From: Macrocystis pyrifera
Lineage: Eukaryota > Sar > Phaeophyceae > Laminariales > Laminariaceae
Length of the DNA: 64,000 nucleotides
Assembly: GCA_031763025.1 (NCBI GenBank)
Contig: JASSKH010000003.1
Location: forward strand, 18,694,977 to 18,758,976
Reading direction: 5' to 3'
Part shown: one piece after another, positions 13,501-25,500 of the stretch
Layout: each line of letters begins with the position of its first letter
How positions within the stretch are numbered: the first letter of the stretch is position 1
Made by a program: the position numbers and the translations under genes
Notes under the pieces: generated by a model
What the model was told of the DNA's origin: nothing
What the model saw: only the letters and a program-made list of their open reading frames with translations
Databases searched by the model: none

Positions 13501-16500
13501 ATGCCCGACTGCTATAGTAGGGTTGTTGGTACGTATTCGTTTGGAATTTCATTTTCATTTTCATGACTCAAATAGGCGGCAGGAAGGGAGGGGTGACTTA
13601 CGTCGACTCGAGGCGGGGGGCTATGGTTGACTGAATTCTCGGAGTATTTTTTATTTCGTGTACTTTCACCATATATATACTAGTAATACGTGGTCGCGGT
13701 CTGATATCCGGACATTTTTTTTATTCGACCCCGAGTCGAGGTCAAATCTCGAAGCTCTCGTTATCTGACCCTGACTCGGGGTCAAATATCGGAGCTCTTT
13801 CGTCCTTTTATCCATACGAAGCGCAGGTGAAATATCAGAGCACTTTTGAGTGGTATAAGGAGTCGGGTTGGAATCTCCGGAGCTCTTGGGATCTGACTCA
13901 GAGTCGAGGTCAAAGATCGGTTCACTTGCCATCTTTATCTGCCCTTGATGCCCGGATGATAAGCGTATATCATACCAGGTATAATAGTGAACACACAGCA
14001 GCAGTACGTGAGAGCAATGCGAGGTCTGAGAACTTCTGTAGACCCGAATTTCAAAAGAATGACTTTTTGTGTTGATTTTGTGTTCAAAGAATGTGATCGA
14101 CTATCATGTGATGTTTATTTTTCAAGTATAATATTTCTCGTACATTATATTTAACAGTAAACATACGGGTACGTACCGGTATTGCGTAAATATATATATA
14201 TTACTCGTACTATTTTATTGGTATTAATAGTACTTGTTGACTGTTGCCTGTAGCTCCCTCTCTTTCGTATCGCTTCATCCGCGCAGCAGATATCTGTCCT
14301 TCCGTCCTTCCTGAGTACGTATGCTGTCCGTCTGGCAGCCTTTCTGAAGTCCTTGCGTCGTTTGTATTCTGTTTTCATTTCATTTTTTTTTTTTTTTTTC
14401 CCGTCTTTTTGCTCCTATTTTCTGGTCCTGGTTGTGTTGTTGTGTTCTCGTACCCGGTACGCTGACTTTTCACTTGCTTGAGACTTGAATTTGCCATTGT
14501 TTTTTATTTTGGTCTTCATCTGTCTTACAGTCTGTGACCGCGAATCAGTATATCTCTAGGATAAGGAATGAGGACGCTGGGTGTACTGATGAAGCTGGGT
14601 AGAAAGGACGATTTAATGTGAAGACAACAACAACAACTTTTATGTATCTGCTGGTATTGCGTATGTATCAGGTATGATAGTTGTTCGGCCTTTCGGTGAG
14701 ATTCACCGGAACTACTCGTATGCATAAAATTTTTCCTCCAGGGCCGTGCTTGGACGTATGGACGGATGGACGGTATTTCCAGATTCGGGTACAAAATCAC
14801 CAAGTGATGCTCACTCACATGTTTAATCTGAACGATGGCCTATATTTTTGTTTTTTTGGGTGAAAAAGCTACGGCTACGTATTCATATCTGAAAACCATT
14901 TCCTGTGAAGTTTTATAGCGACATACCGACACTCAAAACACCGTCAAAACTCCAAACTACGCCCCTCTCGAGAACGGGGAAACGAGTCCAGGTGCCTCTC
15001 GCCGAAGGGCGGTTGGTATCCTGAGAAGAACAAGTTTGAGCTCGAATCGGCTGTTAACATACATAGCTGGTAACTATTACCCGTGGTACTGATTTGGTGA
15101 CTATTACACCGGTGTAAGATTGTACCAAAACCGCATGCAGCATGCCAAGAAGACTTTCGAGGGGAAAAATCGATCGTCATCACATCCGAGATTTTATTTA
15201 TTAATTTATTTTTTTAGTAGTGTGTGTATGTATATATATATACTTTACAGCATTACATATAATCTAGTTGTGGTCATACGCACGACTTGAAAGCAAGCAG
15301 GCTTGAACGAGGAACTCCAAGAAACATAAAACTGCAAAAACTGTAGAAAACACAAAGTAACAATGAAGAGATCACAACTAAGAAATGGTTGAACAAAATA
15401 ATATTACAAAAATACAGGTACGTATTAAAATATTATTGATAGTACAAAAACGGAAGAAATCAGGTCCGGAAGACTGTTTCTTTCCTGGTAGACGGGCTGG
15501 CTCCCAGTGCGATATCTCGTGTCTCCTGTATCATATACCTCGTACGAAGTATGCATATACCAGGCATGCGTTTTTGTGTAATGCTATCACCGAGGACAAC
15601 GGTGAAACGTTCAGGCTTCAAAACACGAAATATTATTGCGTGGCATTGCGTACCATGTTTACATACATACCTGGTGCCAAGTACTTACTACGGCAGGAGG
15701 TTAGAAACGATGGCGTGACCCTGAGGGCTGACATGCTGAGGGCGAGCCTTACCAAAAAGCTACGTTAATAAAGAATGAGGCAAACAAACAAACAAACAAG
15801 ACGTCTGAGAAAATCGTGTCGATTTCATTTTTTCTGTTCCGACAAAAAGCGCGGATCTGAATGAAAAGTGTTCGCGAAAGCAGAAACTTCCCCAAACTGA
15901 CCAAAAACCGGTGAGACAGCAGTGAGACAGCAGCAGCAGGGAAACACCACTAAGAGCGGCAATTCCTAATGTCGTACGTACGTACTCGTACCCTTGTACC
16001 CGGTATTTCTCATGCTGAGGGATCATCGATCATGTAGGCAGCACCCCACCTAAAGATACTAATATATACCACAGGCGAAAGCGGTACCAACACACAACAC
16101 GCGGCCAACAGCGGGCAGTACTCGCACGTACAGCAGCGGCAGTACCAGCACCAGCACCAGCACCAGCACAGATCCCCGGTAATGGGCCAGCAGGCGAACC
16201 AGTACGACCGCAGCCGACACATCCCGGGGGCTCAGAGAAGTCCGCATATGTATAACTTTGCTCCGTAGCCCTCGATAGCTACTTCGTTATTTGTCAGTTC
16301 ATTGAGCTGATACCCTCGAGGACGAGGCTGACCGTCGTTTTTCGTTATCCTCGAGAACGAGGCTGGTAGCGATTTTTCGGTACGTCTCTTGAGAACGAAG
16401 CGGGTACAGCTGACAGCTAGTTGCTTCTGTTGTAGTTATGTTTAGGTATCAAGTTGACGCGCGACTATCGGACGGTACATACACCGTCCCTGTTGGTGGC

Positions 16501-19500
16501 CCATCGTCCTTGAGGGGTGAAATTGCCGTGGTCTCTTACGCCCATACTCAGTCTGGTGTAACGCTTTTGCGTTGTCGGATGCTACAAATACCTATGTAAA
16601 GGTATGTATGAAATATGTGTATTACTACTGCTGTTGATGTTAAAATTAATGTGTAAATGCATACTGTTGAATTGTTCGTCCGTACCTCGTAGAGCGTATT
16701 ATGTACCTGGTACTGGTATTGTCTGTTGTACGAGCGCTTCATTTAGGTTCCTCTCTGCTTTCTGCATTAACATCGGCGAAAACATTGACAAAAACTCGTT
16801 TATTTTTCTTTTCCCGTTTTTTATTGGAAATACACGCCCTGAGTCGGGGCCAAACAGCAGTAAGGAGTACTTTTACGTCTGGTCCAGGGTCGAGGTCAAA
16901 TATCGGAGAACCCCCGATCTCACCTTGAGTCGTGGTCTAATGTTGGAGCACTTTGGATGTGGCATCGGATTGATATCTCGCGCGCATGATGAGATATGGG
17001 CACCCAGGCACACTTGACCAAAAACGAACAGGATGCCCCCCTGAAGGAATGAACTATTATTATACGGGGGACCATAGCAAATAGGACCTACGGCACACAC
17101 AAAAACCTATATATTTACCTATTTTTACCAACTATATTTGGTCCTATTTACTGTGGTCCCCCGTAATATAATCATTTTGAGTAGTTTTGATTCGTTTTTT
17201 GGGGGCACGGTGGTTGTGCCCACTACTGCTTGTAGCGGAATGTAGCTGTGCGGTCGATGCGTTCCGATGCTGACTGCCTCCCTTCCGAGGTCACTGGGTA
17301 ATGCTGATGTGTGCTGTGATATCGCTTTCTTGTGCGGTAATGACACGCCCCCCCCCCCCCCTCCGTATCCCCCTCCCCTCCCTCTCGCGCGTCCTTTCTC
17401 CTGAACGATGTCGCCCGCAGCTGCGTCGGCTGGACGTTGGACGACACTTGTCTGCCTTGCAACGAGCTACAGGAAACTCTGTCTCCCGTTGTGACGCCCG
17501 CGCCGTCGCAGATTGTGACGCCCGCGCCGTCGCAGCTTGTGACGCCCGCGCCGTCGCAGATTGTGACGCCCGCGCCGTCGCAGCTTGTGACGCCCGCGCC
17601 GTCGCAGCTTGTGACGCCCGCGCCGTCGCAGCTTGTGACGCCCGCGCCGTCGCAGCTTGTGACGCCCGCGCCGTCGCAGCTTGTGTCGCCCGCGCCGTCG
17701 CAGATTGTGTCGCCCGCGCCGTCGCAGCTTGTGACGCCCGCGCCGTCGCAGCTTGTGTCGCCCGCGCCGTCGGTAGCTACACCTGCCCCTGGAGAGACAC
17801 CGGCCCCTGGAGGTACGTTGGCCCCTGGAGGTACGTTGGCCCCTGGAGTCACGTTGGCCCCTAGAAGTACGTTTGCCCCTGAAGCTACGCTGGCCCCTGG
17901 AGCTACGCTGGCCCCTAGAACTACGTTGGCCCCTGGAGCGACATTGGCGCCTGGAGCTACGCCGGCCCCTGGAGCTACGCTGGCCCCTGGAGCTACGTTG
18001 GCCCCTGGAGAGACGTCGGCCCCTGGAGCTACGTTAGCCCCTGGAGCGACGTTGGCCCCTGGAGAGACTTTGGCCCCTGGAGCTACGCTGGCCCCTGGAG
18101 CGACATTGGCGCCTGGAGCTACGCCGGCCCCTGGAGCTACGCTGGCCCCTGGAGCTACGCTGGCCCCTGGAGCTACTCTGGCCCCTGGAGCTACGGTGGC
18201 CCCTGGAGCAACGCTCGCCCCTGGAGCTACGTTGGCCCCTGGAGCTACGTTGGCCCCTGGAGAGACATTGGCCCCTGGAGCTACGCTGGCCCCTGGAGCT
18301 ACGCTGGCCCCTGGAGCTACGCTGGCCCCTGGAGCTACTCTGGCCCCTGGAGCTACGGTGGCCCCTGGAGCAACGCTCGCCCCTGGAGCTACGTTGGCCC
18401 CTGGAGCTACGTTGGCCCCTGGAGAGACATTGGCCCCTGGAGCTACGCTGGCCCCTGGAGCTACGTTGGCCCCTGGAGAGACATTGGCCCCTGGAGCTAC
18501 GCTGGCCCCTGGAGCTACGTTGGCCCCTGGGGCGACGTTGGCGCCTGCTGCAACGTTGGCTCCTGGAGTGACGCTGGCCCCCGGAACGACGTTGGCACCT
18601 GGAGCGACATTAGCGCCTGGAGCTACGCATGCACCCACGATGGTGTTGAGGGATCTTCCAACGGGCGTTCCGAGCGCCGCTCCCACGGGCAAGGAGAATT
18701 GCTCTTTTTATTTTGTTGGTCCTGTTGAGATGCTTTATGCTCCCGCCCCCCTATTTTTTGTGTAGGGATATAATGGAATATTGAAGTTGCGAGTCTTGCA
18801 GCAGCCTTCTTACTCCTTCCCCCTTGAGTGAAACATGGTTGAAGTGATTGTGCGTGTTTACTTTCATGTTTCACTTTGGTTCTATTGAGACCCAGGTGAC
18901 ATCACTCCTCAAAAATGGAGTTGCATACGTATTCGACGGCGTGCTTCCATGAGACACGTTTTGCGGCGGAGCTTCTATTACGCAGACGCCGCAAACAACA
19001 CAACGCCAATAGTGGAAAGCCGCAACGTATTGAGAGTATCGTGGTATCTGTCTGCCCCCTCTGTCGTTTATTACCCGTACTGCATCTCGTCGACGATCAT
19101 TACGGAGGCTTTATTGTATATTACGGAGGCTCTATTGTAAACAGCACTGAAAAAGACACGTTAGCTGTGAGATCGAGAATGTCGTCGTAGCTCATGTTTT
19201 CGGGCTGCGCGTGATACACATGGAGCTCAATCGCCCGTGCTACATTGTCTGATACGGGCTTTATGAGCTCGAGCAGCTCATGAAGGATATACGTCGGCGA
19301 CTCCCCTGGTGGGCGATACAGGTGCTCCCCAAACCTCGCCCTCTCCGAACCGTGTTTTGTGCCCGTTCTGACCTGTTGCTGCCCCCCCCCCCCCCCCATT
19401 GGCTTCTTTCGCTGCACCGTGCTTTCGGCCGCCGTTTTGTTCGCCCCCACGTTTTGTGCATGGTCCCCGCCCTGCGTAACGCCAAACGCAACGATTGAAC

Positions 19501-22500
19501 TCCGTGGGAACAGCCGTTTTTATCACGGAAGCGCCGACAGGGTCTCCTACGGTGCCTCCCACCGCGGGAATCGCGCCGACTGCGACCATGATCGCGGAAC
19601 TATCGTTTGAGGGAGTCACCGTCAGGTCCGAAGATGAACTGAAGGTGAGCGCTTATTTTCGTTTCTTCTGACGTACGTACAATACCTCGTATTTTTCTTG
19701 CTTTTTCGGAAGTTTTCTTTTTCTTTTCTTTTTTGTCTCCTTTTGGTTTATATTAGTTTTGTTGTGCTTCGTATTTTGTGTGTGTTTTTTTTTTGCTTAC
19801 TCTCCTTGCGTTTGTTGGGTGTGTTTTTTTGTGCATGTTTTGGGAGTATGACTATCCTTCTTCGTGGTCCTGTCTTTTTTTGTGTGTGTCGTCTACTGGA
19901 GGTCTGCCCAAGGGAGCAGTAGATGGGACCGTACCGTTCTTGTGGTCGACCTACACTACATATATATACGTGGTGGCAGGCCTTGTGACTACCTAGCTGG
20001 CGCGTTTGCTTGCCTTATGTTGGTGTGGACACCTTTTTCAGATTGCCGGCTTCGTTGTCGTTGTTGAAGCTTGAAGAGGTGGGGATGGGATGCACAGGGA
20101 CGCAATTACGTTCTCGTTCTGCCGATTCATTTCTGTATCCCCCCGCCAGAAACGACTTCGCAGTACCTGGTATAGACGCTTTCTCTCTTCTACTGTATAT
20201 AGTACGAAACTATTTGTATGTACTGCTCGGGAGAGCTTTACCACTTACCTGGTACAAGACTATTAAGTATGGCTGACGGAGCCGAATATGGCTAATCCTA
20301 TGTGTCGCATGTACATTGGTTGGTTGTTGACGGGGTTAGCGTTACCCCCCGTGGTATTGCGTCCAGGATGTTGCACGACTATTAATAAGATTTGAAATTC
20401 TTGTTACCCCACGCGAACCTTCCCTCTCTGCGAAACCGCCGCAATTCTATGGTCGAGTATTTTTTCGCGTGCACGAGGTGTGCAAAATACGATTGCTGGT
20501 TGATGGGCCTGTCTGTGAAACCGCCGTAGCGTTTTTCTGCCACAGACGTCACTTTCACCCCCTGAAAAGACGGCAACATGACCGTGAAAGTACCTACTGC
20601 CTACTGTAGACGGACGCCAAACTACTATTAATAGTACTATTAGTAGGGGTAGTGTAGAACGGTTGGCCCTATCATTCACCCTCGACCGGTGCATGATTTC
20701 CCTTGACTGTTATTACGGGGGACATAGTAGATAGGACCAAATATTGTTGGTAAAAATAGGGAAATATGTAGGTTTTTGTGTGTACCGTAGGTCCTATTTA
20801 CTATGGACCCCCGTAATAGTCACCATTATCCCTGATCTCTTTTGTTGTCGCCGATGTTGGAAGGCGGCTCTGGAGGCGGAGATCCAAGACGTCGTTTTTT
20901 TTCGCCGGACGACGGCAACAGCACAAAAAAAGTCGACGTGGAACTCGAAGTGCAATCCGAAGGGGCCGAGACAAGGCGTGTGCGAGGACGTCGCCGGCTT
21001 CAGGTAGTGCGTTTGGGGGGGGGAGAACAAGAACGCCTTTTTGTTAGCTCTGCACTACACCAGGGGTGGTGGACAGCTATAGGTCATGTTATTACGTTCG
21101 CCCCATGAGATACCCTGTTGTCTGCAAGTGCGTCAGCTGGCACAGCCGTAATTCAACCAGTCGATAAGTTTGGTGGCCACTTCTTGCACAGGTTGGACGC
21201 CTCCCGTTAACCGGGTGCATCGTGATGCTGTTGGTGGTGGTGGTGGTGTTTGATGTTGTTTTATTCACCACTACTGTCGTCGTTGTCGCCGTTGTCCCTG
21301 TCGGTGTCAATGCGTTGCGTCATCTTTAGCCCCCTCACGCCTCTCGGTGCTTCGCACTTGGTGCAAGCAATGCCTGCCTGGTCGGTGAAAACCCGACGTG
21401 CCCCGTCCCGGCGTTCTAGGGATGCGAGGGTCTATGGGAATACGACTTCGGTCATACATGATATCGAGTAACCCCACCCCCCCCGAAACCAGCCTTAATA
21501 TTGTTGGCCTTTGCGCTTGGCTTGTTCGTCGCAACAGGGTTGCGATATCGATAACGAAGTGTGCACAGTGGGGGCCAAGGCTACGATCACCTTTGACGGC
21601 GGCAGCTCCAGCTCCGGGGAGAACTCCGCGCGCGGTGTGGACAATCTGTCGAACAAGGAGAACTTCGAGAAGATTGCTACTTCGGCGGGAGTGGAAGGGT
21701 CAGCCGTGAGTGGCGCCGTGATGTTTCGTGCACGCTATATATGTATATAGTATAGCAGGAGGGTGGCCTGTTGATAGCTGTTTATTTGATTGTATTCGGC
21801 ATCGCTTGATTGGCATTTGAGAACTTGCGCTCGGGTGGGAGTGGAAGAAGCAGACGTCAGCGACGCCGTGCTCTGTTTTCGAGGGATATTGCTGTTGAAC
21901 GCAACCCTGACAACCCGACACACGTCGGATGCCAATGAACAACACAGTTTTATTTTGCGCACGCTTTCCACGCAGTGTAGACTGCCGAGAAACCACCGAG
22001 CTGTGAAACTCCGTATGTGTATTATTTTCAATTCAGCACCCGGTGATGATCGTGGTGTGAAATGAATAGTGTTTTTTCCCGTCACAGATTGACAGTGATG
22101 TTGCTGCTGCCGCTGCGTTCTTTTTTTTTGCCCTCTGTGGAGGCGGTGCAGGGGCCGAGCGAGCGTGCGCTTTTTGACCGGGGTGCTATCAGTATTAGCA
22201 CTATTACAGGGGTCCATAGTTAGCGGGACCAAATTTTGTTAGTAAAAATAGTCAAATATATAGGTTTTTATGTACACCATAGGTCCTGTTAACTATGGAC
22301 CCCCCGTAATAGTAGGGGTATTTGCTGTCGGCGTTGCGTTGCGCCTGGATTACAGAGGGTTGTGGGAAGGTTAGGGGTTCGGATGCGTCGTGAAGGGGAC
22401 GCGCGCGACCTTCTACCACTTTTGTGTTGTTTTGGTTGATATTAATGTTGCCCGCCTGCTGATGTACAGTAAGTCGGCCGACTGTTGCTTGAGCGAATGC

Positions 22501-25500
22501 GAGGTACGTACCCCACCAAAAAAAGGAACAAAGGAACGCCTGTGGAGCTATTAATAGCTGGCTGAAGCTGCTGGTTCTACGACCGTAGACGGAGTTTCGT
22601 GTACACGCGATAGTACAAAATCATCGAAATCAACCATCGCACACAATAGTTGCCGCCTGTTCTAAGTACACTGACTGCTACGCGAGTTCCGACCATACCG
22701 ACGCCTTTGGACTCTCTTGGGCCAATGTTAGACCAACTAACTGTCATGGGATGATTTATTTCTGGGCTCCAGAAACTGAGTTTAAAGGCCGAATGTACGC
22801 GTGCTACTCGGCAGGACTGCCGTATAATCACCGGTAGACTCCTCAGAATGCTTCCCGGAGCTGTGGGAGAGCTTGCTTGGGCAGTTTTCCGTTTCTCCAG
22901 AGTCGTACTTTGTTTTTTGACGCAGCCATTCAGTTTTCTATGGAGGGTCGAAAATATGATTGTCAGCACTGCGACAAGAAATTTTGGATCTCTTGGAGAT
23001 TTTTGGTAAAACATGTCCTCAGAACTGGAAATATGGACGAACGGTCAAACTACGACTCTGGAGAAACGGAGAACTGCTCAAGAAATCTCTCGCTAAAACT
23101 AAGGGGAGCATCCTGAGGAGTCCATCAGTGCTTTTGACCGTTGTGCCGAACGAATCGCGCGTTTTCGGCACAAAAAAGTCAGTTGTTTCAAAGCCCTTAA
23201 AAAAATTCTCGTACTTGTTGATCTTGCGCTATATTTGTGCTCGAAACAACACCCTGTGGTTGTAACAGTTAGTTGTCGTGATGGGAGTTGCCCTTGTGAT
23301 TGGCGTTTTCCCTCCGACTGAACGCTCGATACTCTCCGCCCCTTGTTGCGCCCACGCGTATGGTTTTTTGTGCCGCGTTTTTTTTTTGTTGCAGGTGACT
23401 TTGAACAAGCTGTCGGTCAGCGCGGACGCAAACGAACTTCTTTTCGTTGATGCCGATACGACTGATTTGGTGGGACAGACGCTTGGCACGTCAGACAACG
23501 CGTCGTTAGAGAACTACTGGATTTTGATCCTTTGCTCCATCTTGCTCCTCCTTCTGTGGTCCTGCTGCTTCTATTGGGTGAGGGGGTTTCCAGACTGCCG
23601 GGGGTGGCGTGCGGTGGCTGTCGTTGCGGGGGGTGGCGGTGTTGGTGGGAGGGGAGATGATTGAAGGATGTCGCGCAAGCACAGCAATGCGTCGAGATGT
23701 TTTTTCTCGTGCCTCTAGACTAGTACTTCTATACCTCCCACCCCCTTCGTTGCCCCCCTCTCTGATGTTCTTTGTAAGCCTTTTTCTACTTGATTTTAGT
23801 ATAACAACCGAAACAGTGAGTAGTCTGTAGTGTAGTGTTATCGCGCGGCAGCAGTACGAGCAGTGTACCGTATGACACTATGAGACTCACTAGCACACTA
23901 GGGTGATAAGATAGCACACACCCTCGGTAGAATTTCCAGGCTGGTTTACTCGACAACGAGGAGAGAGAGTACTAGCGCGAGCGACGCGTCCACGAAACTA
24001 TCTCGACGACATCTCCCCAAAGCCGCCTTTTTCGTTGCCTGGGCCCCCCTTAAGGCCTTGTTTTTTGGAGAAAGTCGCCTCTTAAGTTTGTGCTAGGGGT
24101 GTGTTATCCTATCACCCTGGTGTGATGGTGTCATATACGGTATGATATGTCTTACGTCCAACTCGTTGCATTCTTCGTGGTTCTGATGGGACTCTAAACG
24201 AAGCCCGGCAGCCCCGACTGTTTCGTGGGACTCATGCTGTAATTTTGGTAGCCATTGCCGTCACTTTTCCCTCGATTCCGAAAATCACGGAGTGCGTTGA
24301 CCCTTTTTCGAGAGTGGTCCCGTTTTAGGGACAACAAAAACATTCAAATTCCAACTAGTTTGTCTCCAAAACTGATCTAAAGAGACTGCAGTCCTGAAAG
24401 GGTTAATCAGGTCCCCAAGAGGCTTCATGGAATCACCTCTCCAAAGTCGTCCTTTGTTTTTTTATTCCTACTCGTCTATGGTTACTTATTTTTCTGTAAT
24501 TTTTGCCTACTTGTTCTGTTTTGGGCCTTTTTTTTTTTGTTCTTCGTATGTTTTATGGTGTTGTCTTTTTTTATCGTGATTTGTGTGCGCCGCGCGTCGC
24601 TTTGCATGTATGGTACAGGCTTGGCAGCGTTACAAGGCTTCCGTGGACGATCAAGACGACACCTACGACAGCACAACCGGCGCGCGGTGGGGCGAAGACA
24701 AGCACCGCGACGTACAAGCTCCCGCCAAAGAGGACGCGGACATGAGGGACATCGAAGATAACGACCACGCAAAGGTTGGTTGCCTGCTTGCTCTTGGTTG
24801 GTTGATTCCATGGTTGGCTGGTTGGCTGGTTTTTACTTTCACGAGTTTTTTTTTGTTGGTTAAACTGCACCTTGGTACACTACTGAAAGATGGTGTGACA
24901 CACTAATTCCGAGCAGTAGGTCCCACAAGAAAAGGCGTTGGAGTAGGTTAAAATAGGGGGGGTTGAACACCCGTTTCCCGTTGCCAAAAAATGTCCCGTA
25001 TTATTTTCAAGTAGTTTGTACGTAAAAGTTTGGGTGCAGACAGCAAGCAGTTCTGAAGGAGTTGAAACCACGAAACGAAAGTAGCGTGAACTACGCAATG
25101 GATGCCTTGTGTGTCGGCCGTAATTGTATCTTTCTCTCGACCGGAATATCTGATCCCTTGCCTGTTCTCTCCCTGTCTGGGAACGACAGGTCCGTAAAGC
25201 TCAGGATGAAAGCGTCATCCATGGACTCGTTTCGGAGAAACGCATAGAGTCGGGCGCGACGACCGCTGGCAGCGAGCAGCTAGGGGTCGGCCAAGCCCTG
25301 GAAGAAATCCCCGAAGAATTTTCGAACAACTCTGGGTCGGGGTCGTCGGGTTCATACGAAGATCCCAGGACGGAGGGGAACGAAGGAAGCGTGGGCACCG
25401 GGCTGCCTCTAGCGCACGAGGTGCCATCGGGCCGCTTCATACTCGATAAGGGGGAGGTGAGCGTTTCTTGACTTTACCGTAGTGGTCTAGCCCTTCTGGA

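Larger units (their letters stand above)
12073..17496 (+). other. Eight-cysteine module 2 (two exons)
   Basis: Exon 12073-12262 and the first 75 bases of exon 17421 encode C-x3-C-x12-C-x8-C-x2-C-x4-C-x8-C-x2-C, with YCDEKC, GLWC, PCRAC and CLPC. The spacing, the GxWC and CRAC landmarks and the intron inside the Asn codon before cysteine 6 all match module 1. The unit is therefore an internal gene duplication. Confidence 0.8.
19514..23577 (+). other. Membrane-proximal domain and transmembrane helix (four exons)
   Basis: Exons 19514-19644, 20864-21003, 21538-21705 and 23395-23577 read ..TVRSEDELK / AALEAEIQDVV.. / GCDIDNEVCTVGAKATITF.. / VTLNKLSVSADANELLFVDA.., then a helix of about 21 hydrophobic residues. 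Alternating strand-like and helix-like segments with an internal basic RRVRGRRR stretch resemble membrane-proximal SEA-like folds; this is a suggestion from pattern, not a homology claim. All junctions are phase 0 except the first acceptor. Confidence 0.55.

Noticed and set aside
17480-17770. Regular 24-bp repeats resembling a CRISPR array
   Set aside because: There are no unique spacers, the units are directly tandem and in frame with the protein, and the genome is eukaryotic.
17223-18692. 489-residue open frame on the minus strand (GANVAPGAS repeats)
   Set aside because: It is the complement of the 18-bp and 24-bp coding arrays, which leave all frames open. The plus strand joins the Cys modules with correct splice phase.
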